A stretch of 7,256 bases of DNA, taken from Actinomycetota bacterium (GTDB taxonomy: Bacteria; Actinomycetota; Actinomycetes; S36-B12). The notes beneath the pieces were generated by a model. It saw only the letters and a program-made list of their open reading frames with translations, was not told the origin of the DNA and did not search any database. Within the stretch, counting starts at the first letter, position 1; every line of letters begins with the position of its first letter. The stretch is from assembly GCA_003456155.1 (NCBI GenBank), contig DMPC01000136.1, forward strand, positions 25,037 through 32,292. Direction: 5' to 3'. Of the stretch, positions 1 through 6,688 are shown one piece after another. The position numbers and the translations under genes were made by a program.

Positions 1-13
1 GGTCGGGAGCGCG

Positions 14-481
14 CTACTGCACGACGGGCTGGCCGGCACCGGCCCAGTCGTTGATGCCGGTCTGGAGCTCGAAGATGCCGGCGATCCCGGCTTTCGCCAT
101 GACGTCGACGGCGACCTGCGAGCGGTTTCCGCTCCGGCAGTAGACGGCGTACGTGGCGGCCGGGTCGAGGCCGGCGATCTGGGTCGCGAAGTCCGACCCC
201 TCGACGTTGTAGTTGACGGCTCCCTCGATGTGGCCCTCGGCGAACTCCTCGGGCGAGCGCACGTCGATGATCTGGACGCCGGGGGAGGCGACTACCTCGG
301 CGAATCGTGCGACATCGACGCGCTCGGGAGCAGCGGGAGTGGCGATCACGGCGGCGGTCCCCTGGGAGGCTGTGGCCTCGGCTGCTGTCTCGGTGGTCCC
401 CGAGTCGGAGGAGCAGCCCGCCAGGCCGATGGTCAGGGCGGTGAGGAGGGCGGCACTGGCCGCGAAGAGTCGCTTCTGCAT
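14..481 (-). CDS. Rhodanese-domain lipoprotein (sulfurtransferase-like)
   Basis: This is a 155-residue exported protein with one rhodanese domain. From the ATG at 481 it has a lipoprotein signal: basic MQKR, a hydrophobic core, and a lipobox LAGC with Cys23 as the lipidation site. A Ser/Thr/Ala-rich linker (about 24-50) follows. The rhodanese domain (about 54-153) contains IIDVRSPEEFAEGHI (71-85) and the active-site loop CRSGNR (115-120), so the catalytic Cys115 is present. It probably acts on the outer face of the membrane and handles sulfane sulfur; the donor and acceptor are unknown. A GTG at 520 is in frame and overlaps the stop of the CtaG-fusion gene by 4 bp, but it would put 13 Arg-rich residues before the signal peptide. 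I prefer 481 because a promoter-like -10 lies 7 nt upstream of it, implying a leaderless mRNA. Translation coupled to the upstream gene from 520 remains possible. The family call is solid; the physiological role is inference. Confidence 0.9.
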   Translation of the reverse strand: MQKRLFAASAALLTALTIGLAGCSSDSGTTETAAEATASQGTAAVIATPAAPERVDVARFAEVVASPGVQIIDVRSPEEFAEGHIEGAVNYNVEGSDFATQIAGLDPAATYAVYCRSGNRSQVAVDVMAKAGIAGIFELQTGINDWAGAGQPVVQ

Positions 482-495
482 ACCCCCTAGGGTAT
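480..495. promoter_or_regulatory. CsoR/CstR-like operator palindrome
   Basis: ATACCCCCTAGGGTAT has perfect 6-bp inverted arms (ATACCC/GGGTAT) around a 4-bp centre (CCTA). It overlaps the start codon and the putative -10 of the rhodanese gene. G/C-tract palindromes flanked by AT ends are typical operators of the CsoR superfamily, which includes copper-sensing CsoR and persulfide-sensing CstR. CstR-type regulators are known to control rhodanese genes, which fits this neighbour. No regulator gene is in the window, so the assignment rests on motif resemblance and context. Copper (CopD-CtaG next door) and persulfide (rhodanese) are both plausible signals. Confidence 0.6.
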
Positions 496-497
496 CA
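489..497 (-). promoter_or_regulatory. Extended -10 promoter for a leaderless rhodanese mRNA
   Basis: On the minus strand the sequence reads TGATACCCT, which fits the extended -10 pattern TGnTAnnnT. Seven nucleotides (AGGGGGT) separate it from the ATG at 481, the spacing expected when transcription starts at the A of the start codon. Leaderless mRNAs of this layout are common in actinobacteria. No convincing -35 is visible, as is usual for extended -10 promoters. The AGGGGG before the ATG is only 1 nt away, too close for a normal ribosome binding site, which also favours leaderless translation. Confidence 0.45.
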
Positions 498-516
498 CGG
501 GATCGCCTGCGCCGGG

Positions 517-2574
517 TCACCCGGATGGCGGCTGCTCGCGCTGGCCATCCTGACGGCTCAGGGCTCCGAGCCTGTCGTTGTAGGCCTTGAGCTCCGCATC
601 CTCGTCACGGTCTGCCTGACGATCCCGCCGCACAGCCTCGCGCTCGTCGCTGCGCGACCACTGGACGGCGATCGCGATGAGCACGATGAGGTTGGGAATC
701 TCGCCCAGCCCCCAGGCGACCTGACCGCCGTCGAGGGAGTCGCGCAGGGAGTCGCCGATCCACTCGGGCTTCACGATGCTGTACCACTCGGGCGCGATCG
801 GCTCGGTGCTCATCATGAGCGCAAGCGCGAAGAAGCCATGGACGGAGATGGCCAGGAGCAGCAGCACGAGTCGACCCCAGTACGGAAGGGGCTTGGGGCG
901 CGGGTCGATGCCGATGAGCACCCAGTAGAAGAGGTAGCCCGCGAAGATGAAGTGCAGCTGCATGAGCACGTGTCCGACGTGACTGCCCATCAGCCAGCCG
1001 AAGGCCGGCGTGAAGTAGAGGCCGTACAGGCCGATCACGTAGACGAAGAAGACGTAGAACGGGTTGGTCAGCAGTCGGGTGATCCAGCTGTGCAGGAACC
1101 AGACGAGCCACTCACGAGGCCCGCGCTCGTTCCCGACCGCAGGCTTGAGCGCGCGCAGGGCGAGGGTCGCGGGCGCTCCCATGACGAGGAGGATCGGTGC
1201 CAGCATCGTCAAGGTCATGTGCTGAACCATGTGCAGCCCCACCGACACCTGCGAGTACACCGAGATTCCCGCATTGGTGCACCAGATGACGACACCGATG
1301 CCGGCGAGCCAGGACACCGTGCGCAGGACCGGCCACGAGTCGCCGCGACGGTGCAGGCGGATCACTCCCGCGACATAGAGGGCGGCTGCCGCAAGTGAGG
1401 CGGTCAGGAACAGCGGATCGATGTCGAAGCCCAGCGTGACGTTCGACAGCGTCGGCGCGGGAGGGTAGGGGAAGCCGAGGAGGCTCTCGCCGTAACTGTC
1501 GAGGAGCACCTGGACGCGCGGGGTCGGGCTGGTGGCAAGCGCCACTCCGAGTCCGATCGCCATGGCCATGACCGCCAGCTCGATGCCGGCGATGCGGCCG
1601 AACACCGAGACGCGGGACGCGCGCCCCAGCGTGGCGATGACCCGAGCGCGCATCACCCATCCGATGACGGCCAGGCCCGCGATGAGTCCCGCCTTCATGA
1701 GCACGACCTGCCCGTATCCGGTCGTGATCAGCTGGCCGGCGTTGTCGAGCCGCGTGTAGGCGTTCGCCACGCCACTCACCGCGAGCAGGAGGATCGAGAT
1801 GAGGGCGAGGGTCGAGAAGCGCTGGGCCGCCCGCTGCAGGGGCATGTCCCGCCTCGCGGCGTGCAGGGCCAGCGCGACCAGGCCGCCGATCCACAGAACG
1901 GCGGCCACGACGTGGGTGACCCCGGCGGTCATGGCCAGCGCGTGGTCGCCGAGGCCGGCCGCATGACCGGCCAGGGCGGGGAGTGCCGCTGCGGCGACGG
2001 CGACGAGAAGCCATGCGGCGCCAGCCCCGGTCGTGGAGGTGACCAGGGAGCCCACGGCCACGACGAAGGCGAGGATCGCCATGAACAGCAGTGCCCGCGT
2101 GGTGGGAATCTCGTTCGCGTAGGTGGAGACGACGCCTGGAGTAGCGGCCTCAGACAGCGTCAGGCCCAACACGCTGGCCAACTCGAGGAACATCTGCGCG
2201 AGGGCCAGGACCGACCATGCGAGGGCGGCCCCCGCAGCCCGGTGCAGGTCGCTTCGGCCAGCCCGGGAGACCACGCCGTCGCGCGATGAGGGATCGAGGA
2301 AGGTGGCGGCGAGCAGCCACCCGACGGTCAGGATCGCTGCGAGGAGCGTCAGGATGCGCACGAGGGGGGCGCCCCAGCCGACGATCGCGCCGGGGTCGGG
2401 CAGGCCTTCGATCGCCGGGGAGTAGGACCCCTCCGCCAGGACCAGCCCGACCGCCGTCGACACGAGGGCGAGGGCCGCGAGCGAGGCGAGCACGGCGACC
2501 AGTGCCGGCCTGCTGACCGGCCGGGCCGCCGGTGCTCCCCGGCGCACGGGGCTCTGCGACGTCGTCCCGCTCAC
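517..2574 (-). CDS. CopD-CtaG fusion membrane protein (copper / cytochrome oxidase assembly)
   Basis: This is a polytopic membrane protein of 685 residues from GTG 2574, with about 15-16 predicted membrane segments. The N-terminal half resembles CopD copper-resistance proteins: GHAAGLGDHA (about 203-212) and HVVAAVLWIGGL (about 221-232), with helices to about 348. The C-terminal part (about 385-640) is a Caa3-type CtaG domain: HMVQHMTLTMLAPILLVMGAP (448-468) and a second His cluster, GSHVGHVLMQLHFIFAGYLF (530-549). These histidines are plausible copper or haem ligands. CtaG proteins of this type are needed for cytochrome c oxidase assembly, and the CopD/CtaG fusion is a common actinobacterial arrangement. 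The C-terminal tail is charged and probably cytoplasmic. GTG 2574 is chosen because an AGGA lies 10 nt upstream. The longer GTG 2613 would overlap the antiporter by 23 bp and has no visible ribosome binding site. The gene lies 16 bp after the antiporter stop, so co-transcription is likely. Metal and partner are inferred from the family. Confidence 0.9.
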   Translation of the reverse strand: MSGTTSQSPVRRGAPAARPVSRPALVAVLASLAALALVSTAVGLVLAEGSYSPAIEGLPDPGAIVGWGAPLVRILTLLAAILTVGWLLAATFLDPSSRDGVVSRAGRSDLHRAAGAALAWSVLALAQMFLELASVLGLTLSEAATPGVVSTYANEIPTTRALLFMAILAFVVAVGSLVTSTTGAGAAWLLVAVAAAALPALAGHAAGLGDHALAMTAGVTHVVAAVLWIGGLVALALHAARRDMPLQRAAQRFSTLALISILLLAVSGVANAYTRLDNAGQLITTGYGQVVLMKAGLIAGLAVIGWVMRARVIATLGRASRVSVFGRIAGIELAVMAMAIGLGVALATSPTPRVQVLLDSYGESLLGFPYPPAPTLSNVTLGFDIDPLFLTASLAAAALYVAGVIRLHRRGDSWPVLRTVSWLAGIGVVIWCTNAGISVYSQVSVGLHMVQHMTLTMLAPILLVMGAPATLALRALKPAVGNERGPREWLVWFLHSWITRLLTNPFYVFFVYVIGLYGLYFTPAFGWLMGSHVGHVLMQLHFIFAGYLFYWVLIGIDPRPKPLPYWGRLVLLLLAISVHGFFALALMMSTEPIAPEWYSIVKPEWIGDSLRDSLDGGQVAWGLGEIPNLIVLIAIAVQWSRSDEREAVRRDRQADRDEDAELKAYNDRLGALSRQDGQREQPPSG

Positions 2575-2590
2575 GAGGGAGTCGTCCTGC

Positions 2591-3820
2591 TCACGATGCG
2601 AGCGTACGACCACGCCCGCGGCGGGACGGCCGCTGGTCCCACCACCACCCGATCGGCTCGACGTACTTCGCCATCAGGGGGCCGACCGTGGCGGTGATCA
2701 GGACGTAGGCGGCGACGAGGGCGGAGAACTCGTCCGGCAATACGCCGCTGACCGCCACGATGCCGGCGATGATCACGCTGAACTCGCCTCGGGCGGAGAG
2801 CAGCGCCCCTGCCCTGAGACGGGAGATCGTCCCTCCCTCGACTGTCCGACCCGCGAGCCAGCCGGTCAGGAACTTGGTGAGCACCGTGACGATGACCAGC
2901 GCAATCGCGGGAAGAAGCACCGCGGGGAGATCGCGGGGATCGGTGACGAGGCCGAAGTAGGCGAAGAAGACCGCAGCGAGCAGCTCGCGGAGCGGATCCA
3001 GCCGGCGACGCGCCACTTCCGCCACCTCGCCGGTCAGCAGCAGACCGACGAGGAAGGCCGCGACCGCGGCCGAGAAGGAGAGCTCGGCTGCGAGTCCGGC
3101 GGCGGCGACCGCGAGACCGAACACGATCAGCAGCAGCCCCACGGGTTCGGAGAGACTCAGGAATCGCGGCGTCCACGTTCCCCGGCGCACCGCGATGACG
3201 AGCACGACCGCGACCACCAGCAGGGCGACCCCGACGCTGATCAGCCCGGTGACGAGCCCGGCGCCGGTGAGCACGACGGTGAGCACGGGGAGGTAGGGCG
3301 CCATGACGAGGTCCTCGATCACGAGGATGCTGACGACCGGACCGGTCTCCGGATTCCGGCGCCAGCGCAGGTCGCGCACGACCTGGGAGACGATCCCGCT
3401 GGAGGAGATGTAGGTGATGCCGCCGAGGGCGAGCGCTCCCACCAGTCCCCACCCGAAGAGCAGGGCGAGCGCCACGCCGGGCAGGGAGTTCGCGACCAGG
3501 TCGACCAGGCCCGGGCCGACCTGGCGCTTGGCATGGTCGACGAGCTGCCGCCCCGAGTACTCCAGGCCCAGCAGGAGCAGGAGCAGGATCACGCCCAGTT
3601 CGGCGACGATCGGGATGAAGGTGCCCTCCGGGTCCACCTTGAACACCCCGCCGTTGCCGAGCACCAGCCCGCCCAGAAGGTAGAAGGGCACGGGCGAGAA
3701 GCCGAACCGGTGCGCGAGCCGGGCGAGCACGCCGAGGATGACCAGCAGGAGCCCGAACTCCAGCAGCAGGACGGGGTCGACCGCTGGCGCTGCTGCCGTG
3801 GGGACGGTCAGCGTGGGCAT
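2591..3820 (-). CDS. CPA2-family cation:proton antiporter (KefB-like membrane domain)
   Basis: This is a 409-residue integral membrane protein of the sodium/hydrogen exchanger (CPA2) type, with about 11-13 hydrophobic segments between residues 17 and 385. Family marks are the first-helix region with YLLGGLVLG (47-55), the LLLGLEYS stretch (82-89), the acidic pair E169-D170 in ILVIEDLVMAPYLPVL (165-180), where CPA2 proteins carry the ion-binding Asp, and GALLSARGEFSVIIAGI (338-354). It stops after the membrane domain with a short basic tail. There is no TrkA-N (RCK) nucleotide-binding domain like that of full-length KefB/KefC, and no separate TrkA-C partner is in the window. ATG 3820 is preferred because it has AGGA 7 nt upstream and places the first helix near the N terminus; a start at 3871 would add 17 unconserved residues. 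It is the first gene of the minus-strand run and is probably co-transcribed with the CopD-CtaG gene. K+ or Na+ specificity cannot be read from the sequence. Confidence 0.9.
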   Translation of the reverse strand: MPTLTVPTAAAPAVDPVLLLEFGLLLVILGVLARLAHRFGFSPVPFYLLGGLVLGNGGVFKVDPEGTFIPIVAELGVILLLLLLGLEYSGRQLVDHAKRQVGPGLVDLVANSLPGVALALLFGWGLVGALALGGITYISSSGIVSQVVRDLRWRRNPETGPVVSILVIEDLVMAPYLPVLTVVLTGAGLVTGLISVGVALLVVAVVLVIAVRRGTWTPRFLSLSEPVGLLLIVFGLAVAAAGLAAELSFSAAVAAFLVGLLLTGEVAEVARRRLDPLRELLAAVFFAYFGLVTDPRDLPAVLLPAIALVIVTVLTKFLTGWLAGRTVEGGTISRLRAGALLSARGEFSVIIAGIVAVSGVLPDEFSALVAAYVLITATVGPLMAKYVEPIGWWWDQRPSRRGRGRTLAS

Positions 3821-3933
3821 GCCTCGATCCTGCCACTGCGGCCGAAGGTGAAGCGATGGGCCTTGTCGCAAGAATCTTGCAGGTGAGCGGACCCGGCATT
3901 CCCGACCCGGCCCGGGGATGGCAGGTTCAGGCC
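3821..3933. promoter_or_regulatory. Divergent promoter region with a perfect inverted repeat
   Basis: These 113 bp separate the antiporter (left) from cbs (right) and must carry both 5' control regions. The clearest structure is GCAAGAATCTTGC at 3868-3880, 5-bp arms around AAT, preceded by an overlapping CTTGTCGCAAG (3862-3872). This could be an operator. A weak plus-strand promoter candidate is GTGAAG (3848-3853), 16 bp, AAGAAT (3870-3875), which would place the -10 inside the repeat. I see no strong minus-strand promoter. The regulatory role is inferred from location and symmetry only. Confidence 0.3.
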
Positions 3934-5310
3934 ATGGAGTTTGCGGAGTCGGTCGTCGACCTCATCGGGAACACCCCTCTCGTCCGACTGGGCCGTTCGG
4001 TTCAGCATGGGTCGGGTGAGGGCCAGCCCCTCGTCCTGGCGAAGGTCGAGTACGTGAATCCGGGCGGGTCGGTGAAGGACCGCATTGCGGCGCGCATGAT
4101 CGACGACGCGGAGAGTGCAGGGCTGCTCAAGCCCGGTGGCACGATCGTCGAGCCGACCAGCGGGAACACGGGTGTGGGGCTGGCGCTCCTCGCGCAGCAG
4201 CGCGGCTACTCATGCATCTTCGTGTGCCCGGACAAGGTGAGCGAGGACAAGCGCAACGTCTTGAAGGCCTATGGCGCCGAGGTGGTCGTATGCCCGACAG
4301 CGGTGGATCCGGAGGATCCCCGCTCCTACTACTCGGTGAGCGACCGCCTCACGCGCGAGACTCCCGGTGCCTGGAAGCCGGATCAGTACTCGAATCCGGC
4401 CAACCCCCGGACGCACTACGAGACGACGGGGCCGGAGATCTGGCGACAGACGGAGGGCCGGATCACGCACTTCGTCGCGGGGATCGGAACCGGGGGCACG
4501 ATCAGCGGGACGGGCCGCTACCTGAAGGAGGCCAGCGGAGGCAGGGTGCGGGTCATCGGTGCCGACCCCGTGGGATCGGTCTACTCGGGAGGGACCGGCC
4601 GCCCCTACCTCGTGGAGGGTGTGGGCGAGGACTTCTGGCCGGGCGCGTACGACCGGACGGTGTGCGACGAGATCATCGCCGTGTCGGACCGCGATGCGTT
4701 CGCGATGACCCGACTCCTCGCGCGTTCGGAAGGGCTGCTCGTGGGCGGCTCCTGCGGCATGGCGGTCTCCGCCGCGCGCACGGTCGCCGAGACTGCCGGA
4801 CCTGACGCCGTCATCGTCGTGCTCCTTCCCGATGGTGGGCGCGGCTACCTCTCGAAGGTCTTCGACGACAACTGGATGCGCTCCTTCGGGTTCCTCGACG
4901 ATGACGGTGACCGGTCGCTCGGGGATGTGCTGCGAGCCAAGACGGGTGGCTTGCCCACGTTCGTTCACATGCATCCCACGGAGACGGTCCGGGAGTCCAT
5001 CGACGTGCTGCGCGAGTTCGGTGTCTCCCAGGTTCCGGTGGTGCGCGCCGAGCCGCCGCTGATGGCTGCAGAGGTGGTGGGGTCGGTCTCCGAGAGGGCG
5101 CTGCTCGATGCGCTGTTCACCGGCCGGGCGCACCTCTCCGACCCTGTCGAGCAGCACATGGAGCCGCCTCTGCCGATGGTGGGCGCCGGTGTGGCGGTGA
5201 ACGACGCGGTGTCCTCCCTGGAGTCCTCGGACGCCCTCATCGTCCTCGATGGCGGCCAGCCCATCGGCGTCGTCACACGGCAGGATGTACTCGCCCACCT
5301 CGCGCTCTAG
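3934..5310 (+). CDS. cbs: Cystathionine beta-synthase with C-terminal CBS pair
   Basis: This PLP enzyme of 458 residues condenses serine (or an activated serine) with homocysteine to give cystathionine, the first step of transsulfuration toward cysteine. The fold-type II catalytic domain (about 1-320) shows LIGNTPLVRLG (10-20), the Schiff-base lysine K48 in NPGGSVKDRI (42-51), the substrate loop PTSGNTG (74-80), the phosphate-binding loop GIGTGGTISG (183-192), and GGSCG (271-275), whose Ser273 is placed to contact the PLP ring nitrogen. Two CBS domains follow, about 338-395 and 401-458, ending IGVVTRQDVLAHL; they probably form a regulatory Bateman module. No N-terminal haem-binding extension is present. 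ATG 3934 is chosen because it starts the conserved N terminus and has AGG just upstream; an in-frame ATG at 3856 would add 26 unconserved residues. The tandem CBS domains and the metB neighbour favour Cbs over cysteine synthase, though some side activity with O-acetylserine is possible. Confidence 0.93.
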   Translation: MEFAESVVDLIGNTPLVRLGRSVQHGSGEGQPLVLAKVEYVNPGGSVKDRIAARMIDDAESAGLLKPGGTIVEPTSGNTGVGLALLAQQRGYSCIFVCPDKVSEDKRNVLKAYGAEVVVCPTAVDPEDPRSYYSVSDRLTRETPGAWKPDQYSNPANPRTHYETTGPEIWRQTEGRITHFVAGIGTGGTISGTGRYLKEASGGRVRVIGADPVGSVYSGGTGRPYLVEGVGEDFWPGAYDRTVCDEIIAVSDRDAFAMTRLLARSEGLLVGGSCGMAVSAARTVAETAGPDAVIVVLLPDGGRGYLSKVFDDNWMRSFGFLDDDGDRSLGDVLRAKTGGLPTFVHMHPTETVRESIDVLREFGVSQVPVVRAEPPLMAAEVVGSVSERALLDALFTGRAHLSDPVEQHMEPPLPMVGAGVAVNDAVSSLESSDALIVLDGGQPIGVVTRQDVLAHLAL

Positions 5311-5350
5311 GACCTCTTCGAGCGACAGCCCCCACGACACGGGAGTAAGC

Positions 5351-6505
5351 ATGTCCGGATTCGAGACGCTCGCCATCCATGCAGGTCAGGAGCCCGACCC
5401 CCTGACCGGAGCCGTGGTGCCTCCGATCTACCAGGTCTCCACCTTCAAGCAGGACGGCGTCGGCGGTCTGCGTGGCGGCTATGAGTACGCGCGCAGCGGG
5501 AACCCCACTCGGACGGCACTGGAGACCTGCTTGGCCGCCCTGGAGGCGCCGGGTCACGCCGGCGCTGCAGGGCTGGCGTTCGCGTCGGGGCTGGCCGCCG
5601 AGGACACCGTCATCCGCGGCCTCTGCCGGCCCGGGGATCACGTGGTGCTCCCGCATGACGCCTACGGAGGGACCTACCGGCTCTTCACCAAGGTCGCTGG
5701 ACCCTGGGGGCTTCATCAGACGTCGGTTCAGCTCAGTGACGTCGATCTGCTCCGCAAGGCCATCGTCCCCGGCCGCACCCGTCTGGTGTGGGTCGAGACG
5801 CCCTCCAATCCGCTGCTCTCGGTGGCCGACATCGCTGCGGTGGCCGAGGTCACGCATGAGGCGGGCGCCCTGCTGGTTGTCGACAACACCTTCGCCTCGC
5901 CCTACCTCCAGCAGCCGATCAGCCTGGGGGCGGACATCGTGGTGCACAGCACGACGAAGTACATCGGCGGCCACAGTGATGTCGTGGGCGGAGCCCTCGT
6001 CGCCGTGGATCCCGAGATCGTGGCAACCCTGGCCTTCCACCAGAACGCCCAGGGCGCGGTGGCAGGGCCCTTCGACAGCTGGCTGACCCTGCGAGGCCTG
6101 AAGACCCTCGGCGTGCGCATGGACCGCCACTGCAGCAACGCACGCGCGATCGCGGAGTTCCTCGTCGCGCACCCGTCCGTATCCGAGGTCCTCTGGCCCG
6201 GACTGCCGGGGCATCCGGGCCACGAGGTGGCACAGCGCCAGATGCGCGACTTCGGCGGGATGGTGTCCTTCCGTGTGACCGGGGGGGAGCAGGAGGCGGT
6301 GGCACTCTGCGGCCGCACCGAGCTGTTCACCCTCGGGGAGTCCCTGGGTGGCGTCGAGTCGTTGATCGAGCATCCGGCGCGTATGACGCATGCATCGGTC
6401 GCGGGCAGCCCGCTCGAAGTGCCGAGCGATCTCGTGCGACTCTCCGTGGGCATCGAGTCCGTGGATGACCTCCTCGCCGACCTCGACCAGGCGCTCGCCG
6501 GATAG
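5351..6505 (+). CDS. metB: Cystathionine gamma-synthase / gamma-lyase
   Basis: This PLP enzyme of 384 residues belongs to the Cys/Met metabolism family (fold type I). Visible marks are YEYARSGNPTR (44-54) with phosphate-contacting Tyr and Arg, Tyr105 in HDAYGGTYR (stacks on PLP), Asp178 in VVDNTFASPYLQ (pairs with the ring nitrogen), the Schiff-base Lys203 in HSTTKYIGGHSD (199-210), and SLGGVESLIEHPARMTHAS (331-349). Full length and motif order match MetB-type proteins. The start at 5351 is supported by GGGAG 5 nt upstream and by the conserved SGFETLAIHAG N terminus. It lies 40 bp after cbs on the same strand, so the pair is probably an operon, as in mycobacteria. The direction is uncertain: it may make cystathionine from an acylated homoserine (synthase) or split it to cysteine (lyase). 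The cbs neighbour suggests that lyase activity, completing reverse transsulfuration, is at least part of its job. Sequence alone does not separate the two. Confidence 0.92.
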   Translation: MSGFETLAIHAGQEPDPLTGAVVPPIYQVSTFKQDGVGGLRGGYEYARSGNPTRTALETCLAALEAPGHAGAAGLAFASGLAAEDTVIRGLCRPGDHVVLPHDAYGGTYRLFTKVAGPWGLHQTSVQLSDVDLLRKAIVPGRTRLVWVETPSNPLLSVADIAAVAEVTHEAGALLVVDNTFASPYLQQPISLGADIVVHSTTKYIGGHSDVVGGALVAVDPEIVATLAFHQNAQGAVAGPFDSWLTLRGLKTLGVRMDRHCSNARAIAEFLVAHPSVSEVLWPGLPGHPGHEVAQRQMRDFGGMVSFRVTGGEQEAVALCGRTELFTLGESLGGVESLIEHPARMTHASVAGSPLEVPSDLVRLSVGIESVDDLLADLDQALAG

Positions 6506-6543
6506 TTCTTCTGCATCCCTCTGCTTCGACTCACCTGCATAGT

Positions 6544-6560
6544 CCTCGCAATTGCCGAGG
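6544..6560 (+). terminator. Possible metB-end hairpin without a T tract
   Basis: CCTCG (6544-6548) and CGAGG (6556-6560) form a perfect 5-bp stem around a 7-nt loop, 38 bp after the metB stop. It is followed by G residues rather than a run of T, so it is not a classical intrinsic terminator. Actinobacteria do use hairpins lacking a T tract, so it may still mark the end of the cbs-metB transcript. It overlaps the candidate promoter for the next unit. Confidence 0.25.
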
Positions 6561-6579
6561 GGGGTAGCCGGGTGAACAT
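6552..6579 (+). promoter_or_regulatory. Candidate promoter for the riboswitch-ABC transcript
   Basis: TTGCCG (6552-6557) matches four of six -35 positions. GAACAT (6574-6579), 16 bp downstream, matches three of six -10 positions. Transcription would start near 6586, about 17 nt before riboswitch stem P1, a sensible distance for a cis-acting leader. The match is weak and is proposed mainly because a promoter is needed in the 97 bp between metB and the aptamer. Confidence 0.28.
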
Positions 6580-6602
6580 CGAACGCTGGTGGAGTACTTC
6601 CA

Positions 6603-6688
6603 ACATCCAGAGCGGTCGAGAGGTCTGGCTCGTCGACACCGCAGCAACCCCACGGGGTGCTAAGGCCAGAACCGATGTGAGAGGCGTG
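6603..6688 (+). ncRNA. SAM riboswitch, SAM-I core with SAM-IV-like pseudoknot (SAM-I/IV-like)
   Basis: The SAM aptamer core is readable directly. P1 is ACATC (6603-6607) with GATGT (6674-6678). After the conserved AGAG, P2 is GCGGT (6612-6616) with ACCGC (6638-6642), followed by a kink-turn-like CGA (6617-6619) facing GA (6635-6636). P2b is GAG (6620-6622) with CTC (6629-6631). The P2b loop TCTGG (6624-6628) pairs with CCAGA (6666-6670) in J3/4, the SAM-I pseudoknot. P3 is carried by GCAACCC...GGGTGC (6644-6660), with the hallmark GCAACC and GGTGCTAA. There is no clear P4. The P3 loop CACG (6651-6654) is complementary to CGTG (6685-6688), 3' of P1, the kind of second pseudoknot known from SAM-IV and SAM-I/IV riboswitches. 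SAM-clan identity is strong; the exact subclass is inference. Bound SAM should turn expression off. Confidence 0.88.
6679..6684 (+). promoter_or_regulatory. Ribosome binding site inside the riboswitch 3' end
   Basis: GAGAGG lies 4 nt before the ATG at 6689. It sits directly between the 3' strand of P1 (6674-6678) and the 3' strand of the outer pseudoknot (6685-6688). In the SAM-bound fold, structured elements would flank it on both sides and the start codon would abut the pseudoknot, a likely way to block ribosome entry. The site is visible; the mechanism is inferred. Confidence 0.5.

Noticed and set aside
2571..3899. Second minus-strand frame of 442 codons over the antiporter
   Set aside because: Its translation is Arg/Pro/Ala-rich and without hydrophobic segments, while the overlapping frame is a clear CPA2 antiporter.
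4210..5376. Minus-strand open frame of 388 codons opposite cbs
   Set aside because: It is a shadow of the Cbs coding frame, with biased composition and no family motif.
6559..6567. GGGGGGTAG as a second CsoR-like half site
   Set aside because: Only one arm is present; no matching TACCC arm lies at operator spacing.
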